A stretch of 64,000 nucleotides of DNA from Pseudomonas ekonensis (GTDB lineage Bacteria > Pseudomonadota > Gammaproteobacteria > Pseudomonadales > Pseudomonadaceae). The stretch is taken from the NCBI RefSeq assembly GCF_019145435.1, contig NZ_JAHSTS010000002.1, positions 1,054,001-1,118,000 of the forward strand, written 5' to 3'. A model generated the notes under the pieces. It did no database searches. It saw only the letters and a list, made by a program, of their open reading frames with translations, and had not been told where the DNA came from. The position numbers were made by a program, and so were the translations under genes. Each line of letters opens with the position of its first letter. Positions within the stretch are counted from its first letter, which is position 1. Of this stretch, positions 35,696 to 44,713 are shown piece by piece.

Positions 35696-37045
35696 TCAGC
35701 TGTCCAGGGCGCGGTGGTTCAGGCGTTTGGCAGCGTACATGGCCTGGTCGGCGTGGCGGAACAGTTGCTGTTCTTCGCTGCCGTGCTCGGGATAGCGGGC
35801 GACGCCGATGCTCGGCTGGATGTGCAGGTTGTGGCCGTCCAGGCGCATGGGCTGCACCAGCACCTGTCGGATCTTTTCCGCAACGCCGTCGGCATCGTCT
35901 GCGGCGTGGACGCTGTGCAGCAGCACGATGAACTCGTCGCCGCCGATCCGCGCCACCGTGTCGGTCTCGCGCACGCAGCCCTTGAGCCGGTTGGCCACGG
36001 TCTGCAGGAGCATGTCGCCGACGGCATGGCCCAGCGAGTCGTTGACCTGCTTGAAGCGGTCCAGGTCGACGTACAGCAGCGCCAAGTACCCCGACTGCTC
36101 CCGGGCAAAGGCCAGGGCAGCCTTGAGCCGCTCGCGCAGCAGTTCTCGGTTGGGCAGTTGGGTGAGCTGGTCGTACTGCGCCATGTGCCGCAGGCGGGCG
36201 TGCAGTTGCTGGCGCTCGATGGCGGTGGCGATCTGCGCGCAGACGTACTGCAGCAGTTCCTTGTCCCGCTCGGTGTAGCGCTCGCCGCCGGGCAGGCTTT
36301 TGACGATCAGCGCGCCGATGGTGCCGTTCTTCGAGTTCAGCGGCACGCCCAGCCAGCAAGGGCCGTGCTGCCCGGCCACCAGTTCCTCGAACCCCGCAGG
36401 CGCGTCGGCGCTGTCGGGCGTCAACAGAATCGGCTGCCCGGTGCGGATCACTTCCGCGCACAGGCGTCCGGTCACGGTGCCTGGCTGCTCCGGCCGGCGC
36501 TCATCGTCGACGACGTGATAGGGAAAGTTCAGCTGCGCGCAGTGCTCGTCATACAGCGCCACGGAAAAATTCAGCGCCGGCAGCCATTCGCCGATGATCA
36601 AGTGGATGCGCTTGAACAGCGCCAGCAGGCCTTCGGCCGCGTGGGCCGCTTCGGAGATAGCGTAGAGCGCCGCCTGCCGGGATTCGGCCTGCTTGCGTTC
36701 GGTGATGTCCCGCGCCACGGCGATGCGCAGTTGGTCGACCTCCGACCAGCGCGCCGACCACAGGATGTGCACCACGCTGCCGTCCTTGCGCACGTAGCGG
36801 TTCTCGAAGTTGTGCTTGGGCTCGCCGCCCATGATCTCCCGGGCCGCCGCCAGGGTGCGCTCGCGGTCGGCCGGGTGGACGAAGTCGATCATCGCCTGGC
36901 CGATCAGCTCATCTGGCAGATAGCCGAGGATCCGCTCGCAGGCGGCGCTGACAAAAACGAAACGGCCCTGTTTATCCACCGCGCAGACGGCGTCCAGCAA
37001 CAGATCGATGTAACTCGCCAGCGGCGCGGAGTTTCGGCTTTCCAT
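35696..37045 (-). CDS. PAS-GAF-GGDEF diguanylate cyclase
   Basis: A soluble protein of 449 residues. An N-terminal PAS domain (about 8-125, GRFVFVSAACERILGY) is followed by a GAF domain (about 140-285) and a C-terminal GGDEF domain (about 290-445). The active site GGDEF is intact, and RETD five residues before it is an RxxD product-inhibition site, so it should make cyclic di-GMP under feedback control. The frame opens at a TTG (37084) 13 codons earlier; ATG 37045 is preferred, but neither has a strong Shine-Dalgarno. There is no EAL domain or membrane segment. The signal is unknown. Confidence 0.86.
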   Translation of the reverse strand: MESRNSAPLASYIDLLLDAVCAVDKQGRFVFVSAACERILGYLPDELIGQAMIDFVHPADRERTLAAAREIMGGEPKHNFENRYVRKDGSVVHILWSARWSEVDQLRIAVARDITERKQAESRQAALYAISEAAHAAEGLLALFKRIHLIIGEWLPALNFSVALYDEHCAQLNFPYHVVDDERRPEQPGTVTGRLCAEVIRTGQPILLTPDSADAPAGFEELVAGQHGPCWLGVPLNSKNGTIGALIVKSLPGGERYTERDKELLQYVCAQIATAIERQQLHARLRHMAQYDQLTQLPNRELLRERLKAALAFAREQSGYLALLYVDLDRFKQVNDSLGHAVGDMLLQTVANRLKGCVRETDTVARIGGDEFIVLLHSVHAADDADGVAEKIRQVLVQPMRLDGHNLHIQPSIGVARYPEHGSEEQQLFRHADQAMYAAKRLNHRALDS

Positions 37046-37124
37046 GGTTCGGCGTAGGTGTCCGGACAATACAGCACTGATCAACCGTCCCTGACCTGGC
37101 TACTGCGCATCCTTGCGTTCGGTT

Positions 37125-37763
37125 TCAAGCCTTGTTCGGCATCAGCCCCGGCAACGCATGCACCAACGCGTTGACGGCGAAACCGATGAACATCACCCCG
37201 CACAGCCGGGTGATCGCCAGCTCATGGCGTTGATACAGCGTGCGCACCTGACGGGCGCCGACGATGCCGATGAGGATAGCGTAGGCCAGCAGGCCGCCCA
37301 GGAAACTCAAGGCGATGAGCATCGGCAGCATCGACCAGTTGAGCAGCTCGGCGCGGCTCGACAGCAGCGCAGTGAAGGTCGCCACCGCCACCGGGTAGGC
37401 CTTGGGGTTGGTCAGGCCGAACAGGATGCCGTGCCAGAACGGCTGGCGCGCCGCGCCCTGGGGCTGGTCGCCGTTGCTGCGCCGGGCCCGCACCGCACGC
37501 CAGCCGAGCCAGAACAGGTACAGGCCGCTGAGCACGCCGAGCACGTCGAACGCCGTGCTGCCGATTTCCCGGGCGCCGACGATGGCGATCAGCGCGGTGC
37601 TGCACCACACCACGTCGCCCAACAGGTGCCCGCACAGGAACCCGGCCCCGGCCCGCCGCCCGCGCGCCGCGCCGATGCCGAACACCGCCAGCACGCCAGG
37701 ACCTGGCGTGATGCCGTAGATGAACCCCGAGGCCAGCACGGCCATCAGCAACGATGAAGTCAT
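37125..37763 (-). CDS. LysE/RhtB-family amino acid exporter
   Basis: A 212-residue membrane protein with about six hydrophobic segments. It has the family motif GITPGPGVLAVFGIGAARGRRAG near residue 18 and GLTNPKAYPVA near 116, placing it in the LysE/RhtB exporters of amino acids or homoserine lactones. The substrate cannot be told. It is a single gene on the minus strand, 60 bases after fosA. Confidence 0.87.
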   Translation of the reverse strand: MTSSLLMAVLASGFIYGITPGPGVLAVFGIGAARGRRAGAGFLCGHLLGDVVWCSTALIAIVGAREIGSTAFDVLGVLSGLYLFWLGWRAVRARRSNGDQPQGAARQPFWHGILFGLTNPKAYPVAVATFTALLSSRAELLNWSMLPMLIALSFLGGLLAYAILIGIVGARQVRTLYQRHELAITRLCGVMFIGFAVNALVHALPGLMPNKA

Positions 37764-37823
37764 GGAAAACCTGCAAGCGCCGGAAAACGTGGCCGCCAGT
37801 CTATCCCAGCGTTTGGCGAATAT

Positions 37824-38240
37824 TCACGGTTCGTTGAAAAAACGCATGCCCGCGTAGGGCTTTTGCCGACATGCGGCCAACCGCGAAGCCAGATCACCGA
37901 CATGGGCCTCAAGCTTGTGGCCGTCCGGATCGAGAAAGTAGAACGACGCACCTTCGCTGCGGTTGTCCCGCCATTCCCGCACGTTCGCGGCACGGAGCCT
38001 CTGCACGAACGGCAGGAAACCGGCTTCGCCGAGGCTGAAGGCGTAATGGGTGTAGTCGGCGGCGGCCTCGGAGCTGCGCCCGGGATCCAGCGACAGGCAC
38101 AACCACAGGCCCGGCAGCGACAGATAGGCTCCGGCGTCCCAAGTAGCCTCGACGCGCAGGCCCAGCACATCGCGGTAGAACGCCAGGCTGCGCGCAAGAT
38201 CGGTGACCGCGAGGGTCAGGTGATTGAGCCCGGTGAGCAT
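37824..38240 (-). CDS. fosA: Fosfomycin resistance glutathione transferase FosA
   Basis: A 138-residue vicinal-oxygen-chelate metalloenzyme that adds glutathione to fosfomycin. [12 protein letters not shown] carries the metal ligand His7. YTHYAF carries the second His (near 64), and [10 protein letters not shown] the Glu ligand (near 110). The C-terminal [12 protein letters not shown] is as in P. aeruginosa FosA. The frame opens 11 codons earlier, but the ATG at 38240 gives the standard length. It starts 4 bases after the stop of a secreted protein gene, so the two form an operon. As a chromosomal copy it predicts intrinsic fosfomycin tolerance. Confidence 0.92.
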   Translation of the reverse strand: MLTGLNHLTLAVTDLARSLAFYRDVLGLRVEATWDAGAYLSLPGLWLCLSLDPGRSSEAAADYTHYAFSLGEAGFLPFVQRLRAANVREWRDNRSEGASFYFLDPDGHKLEAHVGDLASRLAACRQKPYAGMRFFNEP

Positions 38241-38244
38241 CGGT

Positions 38245-38961
38245 TCAGTAGCCTCGCAGGTCTTCGGGGACAACGTATTGCCGGCCGTCGTAGCTCAGGG
38301 TGATTTGGGTGGCGCCCAGTTCCGTGGTGCTGGACACGCACGCCTGGCCCGACTTGACGGTCTTCAGTCGCGTGCCTTTGGTGGTCACGATCAGGTCGGA
38401 AAACCCGTGATGGGTCTGCGGCCCGACCTCAAGGGTGCGGCGAAGCGTCTTGCCCTCGCCTTCGCAATTGGCCATCCACTCGCCGCTGTTCTTGTAGACC
38501 ACCAGGCCCTCAAGCACCGGCCGCAACTTGTCGCCTTCGCGGACATACAGCGCCAGATCGGTTTTCTCGTAGGGGTTGGCCCGGGAACTGTGGTCGAAAC
38601 TCGAACGCAGCCCGAACGCCCGCACATCCGTCGCCAGGCGGTAACGGGCGGTATCGATCTTGAGGTCGTCGAAACGGATGGCATCGGAGTTGAAGGCGCC
38701 GGGTTTGACGTAGGTGACCAACGGCTTGAGGCTGGAGGCGTTGACGACCGACAGTTCCAGGTCGAACACGCCGTCCTCGCTGCCGTCGGCATCCGGCACG
38801 AACGAGGATTTGGCGGAAATCGCCTGATTCGCGAAGGCCGGCCAGATCTTGCAGCGGGACAGGGAATGGCCGTTGAAGGGCTTGGTTTCGCAGGCGGCCT
38901 GGGCTTGGGCGGAGAGGGCCAGAAGGCCCAGGGCGATGAGAAATCGGGAACGGGTGAGCAT
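38245..38961 (-). CDS. Secreted protein of unknown function upstream of fosA
   Basis: A 238-residue protein with a clear Sec signal ([23 protein letters not shown]). The mature part has four Cys residues in all ([15 protein letters not shown] near the start, two later), suggesting disulfides in the periplasm. A repeat-like beta-rich middle includes [13 protein letters not shown] and [13 protein letters not shown] near the end. AAGGAAG precedes the ATG. I recognise no domain with certainty; it resembles phosphodiester glycosidase-type secreted proteins only superficially. It is the first gene of an operon with fosA. Confidence 0.65.
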   Translation of the reverse strand: MLTRSRFLIALGLLALSAQAQAACETKPFNGHSLSRCKIWPAFANQAISAKSSFVPDADGSEDGVFDLELSVVNASSLKPLVTYVKPGAFNSDAIRFDDLKIDTARYRLATDVRAFGLRSSFDHSSRANPYEKTDLALYVREGDKLRPVLEGLVVYKNSGEWMANCEGEGKTLRRTLEVGPQTHHGFSDLIVTTKGTRLKTVKSGQACVSSTTELGATQITLSYDGRQYVVPEDLRGY

Positions 38962-39147
38962 TGTTCTTCCTTGATGACAGCCGTGGAGGCACTGCCTGCG
39001 GCCCAATCTGACACGGTAATAAGCTGCGCACTATAAACCACACGACAGAAATCCCACGCCTTTCATGCACTCGCCTGAACCACCATTTGTCCCGCCCTGC
39101 TCAACGCCCCACGCAGAACGAGTCTGGAGACATGAAAGTAACAGCCC

Positions 39148-40068
39148 TCATGAGACTGGCACTCGCCCTCCACCCTCGACCCCTTCCTGAATTCGCCGAT
39201 TCAACCAGTTCAACGCCTGATCCCCACCCCGCCGCCCATGCCACGCCAGCACAAAGGTGAACGGCGCGATCTCGAACGGCGGCGGCACGACGGCCAGCGA
39301 TGTCCGGTCGATCCCGTCCAGCGCCCGCGAAGCCACGGTCAGGATCAGGTCGGTGCCGGCGATCAGCTGCGGGGCGACGCTCCAGTGCGGCAGGCTGACG
39401 GCGACGCGGCGGCGTTCGCGCAGGGCGGTCAGGGTGCGTTCGATTTCCGGAGTGCCGCTGCCGCGCATCTCCAGCAGGACGTGGGGGCGGGCGAGGTAGG
39501 TCGGCAGGTCGAGCGCGCCGTCGGCGGGCAGGCTCTGGCGATCCAGCAGGCAGGCGTAGCGTTCTTCGAACAAGGGCGTGCTGCGCAGCTCGCCGGGCAG
39601 GTCGGGGAAGACGCCGGCGGCGACGTCGATGTCCCCGTTGAGCACGCCTTCGAGCATGCCTTCGCGGCTGGCGTGGCAGATCTGCAGGTCAATGCCCGGC
39701 GCTTCGTGACGCAGGGTGCGGATCAGCCCCGGCAGGATGATCGCGGCGCCGTAGTCGGACATGGCCACGCGGAAGGTGCGCCGGGCGCTGGCCGGGGCGA
39801 ACGCGTTCGGCGCCAGCAGGGCCTGCACCTGCGCCAGGGTTTCGGCCAGCGGCGCCGCCAGTTCCAGGGCCCGGGCCGTGGGCGCCAGGCCGGCGCCGGC
39901 CCGCACCAGCAGCGGATCGCCGAGCAGGTCGCGCAGACGGGCCAGCGCATGGCTGACCGCCGGCTGGCTCAGGTGCAGGCGCTCGGCGGCACGGGTCACG
40001 TGACGCTCGAGGAGCAAGGCGTCGAGGATCACCAGCAGGTTGAGATCGACGCGGCGCAGAGCATTCAT
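39148..40068 (-). CDS. LysR-family transcriptional regulator
   Basis: A 306-residue LysR regulator. The winged HTH at residues 4-63 reads LNLLVILDALLLERHVTRAAERL and LSQPAVSHALARLRDLLGD. The substrate-binding domain (about 90-295) follows. The start at 40068 (MNALRRVDLNLL) has GGGA 11 bases upstream; an ATG at 40077 would add three residues. It is divergent from a DUF606 transporter gene, the classical arrangement in which a LysR controls its neighbour. The inducer is unknown. Confidence 0.87.
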   Translation of the reverse strand: MNALRRVDLNLLVILDALLLERHVTRAAERLHLSQPAVSHALARLRDLLGDPLLVRAGAGLAPTARALELAAPLAETLAQVQALLAPNAFAPASARRTFRVAMSDYGAAIILPGLIRTLRHEAPGIDLQICHASREGMLEGVLNGDIDVAAGVFPDLPGELRSTPLFEERYACLLDRQSLPADGALDLPTYLARPHVLLEMRGSGTPEIERTLTALRERRRVAVSLPHWSVAPQLIAGTDLILTVASRALDGIDRTSLAVVPPPFEIAPFTFVLAWHGRRGGDQALNWLNRRIQEGVEGGGRVPVS

Positions 40069-40155
40069 CCGATGCATGTTCCCGATAGCAAAACGGAATT
40101 TAAATCTGCGCGACGAATGCCCTAGAGTCCAGCGAAACCTTGCCGGAGACGATCC

Positions 40156-40644
40156 ATGGGAACCTTGCAGTGGGCTGGACTGTTGCTGTTGGCGGCGCTT
40201 GCCGGCGCCGTGGTGCCGTTTCAGAGTGCGCTCAACCTCAACCTGGCGCGGGGCCTGGGGCATCCGCTGTGGGCGACGATGGTCTCGCTGGTGGTGAGCG
40301 TGCTGGTGTTGCTGCCGGTGATTGTCGCGCTGCGCCTGCCGCTGCCGTCGCTGACGCAGACGGGAATGCCGCCGTTGTGGATGTGGACCGGCGGGGCGTT
40401 CGGGGTGTGTTTCGTCGGGCTGGCGGTGGTGCTGCTGCCCAGGCTCGGCGCCTCGGGTTTTGTGGCCCTGGCGCTGGCCGGGCAGGTCATGTCCTCGATG
40501 GTGCTCGATCACTTCGGGTGGTTCGGGCTGGCGGAGAAACACCTGACGATGCCTCGGTTGGCGGGGGCGGCGCTGCTGATTGCCGGTGTGGTGCTGATCC
40601 AGTTCGGGGAGGGAGCCGGCAAGCCGGTGGCGGCTGCCGGTTGA
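40156..40644 (+). CDS. DMT-superfamily DUF606/YdcZ transporter
   Basis: A 162-residue membrane protein with five predicted hydrophobic segments. It has the DUF606 signature AGAVVPFQSALNLNLARGLGHPLWA near the start and ASGFVALALAGQVMSSMVLDHFGWFG in the second half. Such proteins usually function as dimers in the drug/metabolite transporter superfamily. It is divergent from and probably regulated by the LysR gene; only 87 bases separate them. Confidence 0.84.
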   Translation: MGTLQWAGLLLLAALAGAVVPFQSALNLNLARGLGHPLWATMVSLVVSVLVLLPVIVALRLPLPSLTQTGMPPLWMWTGGAFGVCFVGLAVVLLPRLGASGFVALALAGQVMSSMVLDHFGWFGLAEKHLTMPRLAGAALLIAGVVLIQFGEGAGKPVAAAG

Positions 40645-40839
40645 GTGTCTTGGCCTGGACCGTTCCCGTGCCGTTCCGTCAGTCTTCGCGGGCAAGTCGA
40701 ATCGTCGCACCGCCGCTCAATGCTGAGCATCCCGCGATCACTGTGGGAGACAGCCTGCTGGCGATGGCGTCAGTCAAGTCGCCGCAGTGCTGGCCACATT
40801 GTCCTGCGTTCCGCCAGGAACCCGGCGGGAGCGGCCGCC

Positions 40840-41988
40840 TCAGAACGCATTGCGGAAAATCTCCTCGATCTGCCGCTGATCCGCCGCCCGCGGGTTGGTG
40901 AAGCCGCACGCGTCTTTCAGGGCGTTGGCGGCGAGCACCGGGATGTCGGTGCATTTGGCGCCCAGGTCGCGCAGGCCGCCGGGGATCTCGACGTCCTTGG
41001 CCAGGCAGCGGATCGCGGCGATGGCCGCTTGCGCGCCCTCCTCCGGGCTGAAGCCGCGGATGTCCGCGCCCATGGCGTGGGCCACGTCGGTGAGGCGGTC
41101 GGCGCACACCAGCGCGTTGAAGGTCTGCACATGGGGCAGCAGCACTGCGTTGCAGACGCCGTGGGGCAGATCGTAGAAGCCGCCCAACTGGTGCGCCATC
41201 GCGTGCACGTAACCCAACGACGCATTGTTGAACGCCATGCCGGCCAGGAATTGCGCGTAGGCCATGTTCTCCCGCGCCGCCAGGTCGCTGCCGTCGCGCA
41301 CCGCCAGGCGCAGGTTGTTGCTGATCAGGGTCATGGCCTTGAGTGCGCAGGCGTCGGTGATCGGGTTGGCGGCGGTGGACACATAGGCCTCGATGGCGTG
41401 GGTCAGCGCGTCCATGCCGGTGGCGGCGGTGAGGCCCTTGGGCATCGCCACCATCAGCGCCGGGTCGTTGACCGACAGCAGCGGCGTGACGTTGCGGTCG
41501 ACGATGGCCATTTTCACGTGGCGCGACTCGTCGGTGATGATGCAGAAACGGGTCATCTCGCTGGCGGTGCCGGCCGTGGTGTTGATCGCGATCAGCGGCA
41601 GCTGCGGCTTGACGGAGCGGTCGACGCCTTCGTAGTCGCTGATGTGCCCGCCGTTGGTTGCGCACAGGGCGATGCCCTTGGCGCAGTCGTGGGGCGAGCC
41701 GCCGCCCAGGGACACCACGAAATCGCAGCGGCCGGCCTTGAGCATCTCCAGCCCCGCTTCGACGTTGGCGATGCTCGGGTTGGGCTTGGCGCCGTCGAAG
41801 GTCACCGAGTCGATGTCCTGCATCGCCAGTTTCTCGGCGATCATCTGCGCCACGCCGGCCTTGGCCAGGCCCGCGTCGGTGACGATCAGCGCCTTGCGCA
41901 GGCCGTAGTTGCGGATCGCGCCCATGGCGTCGTCCAGGCAGCCGCTGCCCATGATGTTGACGGCGGGAATGAAGAACGTGCTGCTCAT
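40840..41988 (-). CDS. ercA: Iron-containing alcohol dehydrogenase (ErcA-like)
   Basis: A 382-residue group III Fe-dependent alcohol dehydrogenase. The NAD-binding [14 protein letters not shown] (near residue 97) and the metal-binding [12 protein letters not shown] and [22 protein letters not shown] motifs are present, with all His ligands intact. Size and N-terminus ([14 protein letters not shown]) fit ErcA/YiaY-type enzymes. In P. aeruginosa, ErcA influences the regulation of ethanol oxidation, but the exa genes are not in this window. AGGAGACC precedes the ATG. The ercA name is by similarity only. Confidence 0.82.
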   Translation of the reverse strand: MSSTFFIPAVNIMGSGCLDDAMGAIRNYGLRKALIVTDAGLAKAGVAQMIAEKLAMQDIDSVTFDGAKPNPSIANVEAGLEMLKAGRCDFVVSLGGGSPHDCAKGIALCATNGGHISDYEGVDRSVKPQLPLIAINTTAGTASEMTRFCIITDESRHVKMAIVDRNVTPLLSVNDPALMVAMPKGLTAATGMDALTHAIEAYVSTAANPITDACALKAMTLISNNLRLAVRDGSDLAARENMAYAQFLAGMAFNNASLGYVHAMAHQLGGFYDLPHGVCNAVLLPHVQTFNALVCADRLTDVAHAMGADIRGFSPEEGAQAAIAAIRCLAKDVEIPGGLRDLGAKCTDIPVLAANALKDACGFTNPRAADQRQIEEIFRNAF

Positions 41989-42143
41989 GAACGGGTCTCC
42001 TGACAGGGGGCGAACCGGCTGCTCCGATCCGGCGGATGCGCACAGGATCGACCGAACGGTCACGGCCGTTGTTGATCTGGCTCAATGCCCGCTCGTGATA
42101 AAGTCGCCGCCCATCTGCCCCTTTGTTTGAGACCTGCCCTGCA

Positions 42144-43163
42144 ATGACCGATTTTCTGGATGTCGACGACCGCCTCGAAGACTGGAACGCCCTGCGCGAC
42201 ACCGTGGCCTTCGGCGGCCTGCTCACGGGCAACGGCGCCAGCCGCGCGGTGTGGGACGACTTCGGCTACGACTCGCTGTTCGAGAATGCCCGCACGGTGG
42301 AGGAAAAACCGCTGGGCGCGTCCGAGCTGGCGGTCTTCGACGCCCTGCAGACGCGCAGCTTCGAACAGGTGCTGGGCGCGCTGAAGACCACCAGCCGGGT
42401 GAACAAGGCCCTGGCGGTCAGCTCGGCGGCACCGCGCAACCGCTACTACGCGATCAAGGAAGCGCTGATCAACACGGTGCACGCGGCGCACATCCCCTGG
42501 CGCCTGGTCGAGGCGTCGACCCTGGCGACGCTGGGCGAGGAACTGGCCCGCTACCGCACGGTGTTCACCACCAACTACGACCTGCTCAACCACTGGGCGA
42601 TCCAGCACGGCGGCGACGCCGTCGACGACCTGTTCAACGGCCCCGACGCCGGTTTCGACCTGTGCGCGAACGCCACGCACAAGCCGCGCCTGCTGTACCT
42701 GCACGGCGGCCTGCACCTGGTGCGCAACCAGGACGGCACGGCGCGCCGGCTGGCTTCGACCGAAGGCACGCTGCTGGGCCAGTTCGCCATCAACAACACG
42801 ATCAAGACCCTCGACGACGTGCCTCTGATCGTCAACGAAGGGCCGGTGGCGGACAAGCTCAAGACCATCCGCAGTTCTGACTACCTGTCGTTCTGCCTGA
42901 ACCAGTTGCAGCGGCACGGCGACAACCTGTGCCTGTTCGGCCATGCCCTGGGCGAGCAGGACGCGCACATCGTCCGCGCCTTGCGCCTGGCCCAACCCAA
43001 GGTCCTGGCGATCTCGGTCTACCCGCGCAGCAGCGCGTTCATTCAGCACCAGAAACGCCATTACGCCAGGCTGTTCGAGGGAACCGCGACCGAACTGCGC
43101 TTCTTCGACGCCAAGAGCCATGCGCTGGGGAATCCGAAGCTGTCGGTGCCCGTCGAGCTCTGA
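42144..43163 (+). CDS. DUF4917 family protein with SIR2-like motifs
   Basis: A 339-residue cytosolic protein of the DUF4917 family. Its motif order resembles SIR2-like domains: a Gly-rich loop GLLTGNGAS near residue 25, FTTNYDLLNHW near 142, LLYLHGGLHLV near 183 and LFGHALGEQDAHIV near 265. These correspond to NAD-binding and catalytic-region motifs of SIR2-type proteins, but activity is unproven. The frame starts at a TTG 7 codons upstream; ATG 42144 is preferred. It is flanked by ercA (divergent) and a REP palindrome, with no associated effector gene. Confidence 0.75.
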   Translation: MTDFLDVDDRLEDWNALRDTVAFGGLLTGNGASRAVWDDFGYDSLFENARTVEEKPLGASELAVFDALQTRSFEQVLGALKTTSRVNKALAVSSAAPRNRYYAIKEALINTVHAAHIPWRLVEASTLATLGEELARYRTVFTTNYDLLNHWAIQHGGDAVDDLFNGPDAGFDLCANATHKPRLLYLHGGLHLVRNQDGTARRLASTEGTLLGQFAINNTIKTLDDVPLIVNEGPVADKLKTIRSSDYLSFCLNQLQRHGDNLCLFGHALGEQDAHIVRALRLAQPKVLAISVYPRSSAFIQHQKRHYARLFEGTATELRFFDAKSHALGNPKLSVPVEL

Positions 43164-43164
43164 T

Positions 43165-43196
43165 CTGTGGCGAGGGAGCTTGCTCCCTCGCCACAG
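43165..43196. repeat. REP-like palindrome
   Basis: Perfect 15-bp arms (CTGTGGCGAGGGAGC and its complement) around TT, starting 1 base after the DUF4917 stop codon and ending 6 bases before the convergent XRE-cupin stop. It is the longest symmetric member of this REP family in the window and is a plausible terminator for both genes. Confidence 0.8.
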
Positions 43197-43202
43197 GGGC
43201 TA

Positions 43203-43745
43203 TCACTCTTCGGCGCTGTGCACCACCACCAGCAACTGCGCCTGCTCCTCGCCCACCGAGCGGATCCGGTGCGGCTTCTGCGCGTTGAAGTGCAGCGCGT
43301 CGCCCTTCTCCAGCAGCACCCGTTCGGTCATGAAGTCCACTTCCACCCGGCCTTCGTGGACGAACAGGAATTCCTCGCCCAAATGTTCCTTGAACGTCTT
43401 GTCGGTGAACTCGGCGGGCGGGTAGATGATGAACGGCAGCAGGCTGCGCTCGCTCACCTGACGGGCCAGCACCGCGTAGCCGTGGCTGTGGTCGTTGGCG
43501 GCCAGCGACTGGCGCTCGTGGCTGCGCACCAGGCTGTAGCTGTCGAGGCTGACGTTGTCCTCGGAGAACAGTTCCTCGACCTTCACGTTCAGCGCCTTGG
43601 CCAGTTTCAGCGCGGCGGCGATCGATGGCGTGTTGAGCCCGCGCTCGACCTTGGACAGGTAACTCTTGGTCATGCCGGATTTCTCGGCCAAGGCCTCGAG
43701 TGTCACGCCAAGTTTTTTTCTCAATAATTTCAAACGGATAGACAT
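43203..43745 (-). CDS. XRE-cupin transcriptional regulator
   Basis: A 180-residue regulator. An N-terminal XRE helix-turn-helix (residues 1-60, LGVTLEALAEKSGMTKSYLSKVERG) and a C-terminal cupin sensor (about 105-175, PHRIRSVGEEQAQLLVVV) are seen. Such proteins usually control adjacent metabolic genes in response to a small acid. It is divergent from the aldolase/DapA-like pair, with a palindromic operator between (43792-43825), so it most likely regulates that pair and itself. Confidence 0.87.
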   Translation of the reverse strand: MSIRLKLLRKKLGVTLEALAEKSGMTKSYLSKVERGLNTPSIAAALKLAKALNVKVEELFSEDNVSLDSYSLVRSHERQSLAANDHSHGYAVLARQVSERSLLPFIIYPPAEFTDKTFKEHLGEEFLFVHEGRVEVDFMTERVLLEKGDALHFNAQKPHRIRSVGEEQAQLLVVVHSAEE

Positions 43746-43791
43746 GCGAAGCGATTAATCCATCAAGGAAGCGACGATTATTCCTTGCCAA

Positions 43792-43825
43792 TGACACAAA
43801 GTGTCATATAGCCTCTTTAGTGTCA
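43792..43825. promoter_or_regulatory. Candidate operator of the XRE-cupin regulator
   Basis: TGACAC-AAA-GTGTCA (43792-43806) is a perfect palindrome. AGTGTCAT recurs exactly 19 bases apart (43800 and 43819). The repeats sit between the divergent regulator and aldolase genes. Confidence 0.65.
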
Positions 43826-43904
43826 TTTGCAGTCACCCACGACCTTGCGAGCAGCGGAGCGACAGCAAACCCGACGTCCGTTGAACCCCCCAAAGGACAC
43901 CGAT

Positions 43905-44687
43905 ATGGCCAAGACATTAGCACTACCCAAAGAGCAACTGGTCAAGCAGGCGCTGACGCAGATGCAGAACACCCTGGCGGATAATACGTGGACAGACCGG
44001 CAAAAGCTGGCCCTGACCTGCCGCATCCTGTTCGAGAACGGCCACGACGCCGGCCTCGCCGGGCAGATCACCGCCCGCGGGCCGCGGCCCGGCACTTACT
44101 GGACCCAGCAACTGGGCCTGGGTTTCGACGAGATCACCGCAAGCAACCTGCTGCTGGTCAACGAAGACCTGGAAGTGCTCGAAGGCCACGGCATGGCCAA
44201 CCCGGCCAACCGCTTCCACAGCTGGGTGTACCGCGCCCGGCCGGACGTGAACTGCATCATCCACACGCACCCGACGCACATCGCCGCCCTGTCGATGCTG
44301 GAAGTGCCGCTGGAGATTTCCCACATGGACCTGTGCCCGCTGTACGACGACTGCGCCTTCCTCGAAGGCTGGCCGGGCGTGCCGGTGGGCAACGAAGAAG
44401 GCGAGCTGATCGCCGGCGCCCTGGGCGACAAGCGGGCGATCCTGCTGTCGCACCACGGACAGCTGTCCACCGGCGCCACCATCGAGGAGGCCTGCGTGAT
44501 CGCGCAATTGATCGAGCGCGCCGCCAAACTGCAACTGCTGGCGATGGCGGCGGGCACCGTCAAGCCGATCATCCCGGCGCTGGGCCGCGAAGCCCATGAC
44601 TGGGTGTCCAAGCCCAAGCGCCATGCCGCCGCCTTCAACTACTACGCCCGGCAGAATCTGCGCCAGCACGCCGATTGCCTGAACTGA
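43905..44687 (+). CDS. Class II aldolase/adducin family protein
   Basis: A 260-residue Zn-dependent aldolase-fold protein. The metal-binding HTHPTH motif (near residue 123) and a later SHHG (near 185) are intact, with the preceding Gly-rich NGHDAGLAGQITARGPRPGTYW loop typical of the family. It is related to fuculose-phosphate aldolases and to aldolase-like decarboxylases; the substrate is not evident. The frame opens upstream, but the ATG at 43905 follows AAAGGAC. The DapA-like gene begins 26 bases after its stop. Confidence 0.82.
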   Translation: MAKTLALPKEQLVKQALTQMQNTLADNTWTDRQKLALTCRILFENGHDAGLAGQITARGPRPGTYWTQQLGLGFDEITASNLLLVNEDLEVLEGHGMANPANRFHSWVYRARPDVNCIIHTHPTHIAALSMLEVPLEISHMDLCPLYDDCAFLEGWPGVPVGNEEGELIAGALGDKRAILLSHHGQLSTGATIEEACVIAQLIERAAKLQLLAMAAGTVKPIIPALGREAHDWVSKPKRHAAAFNYYARQNLRQHADCLN

Positions 44688-44713
44688 AGCCCCTTTTCCA
44701 CGGAGTCACTCCC

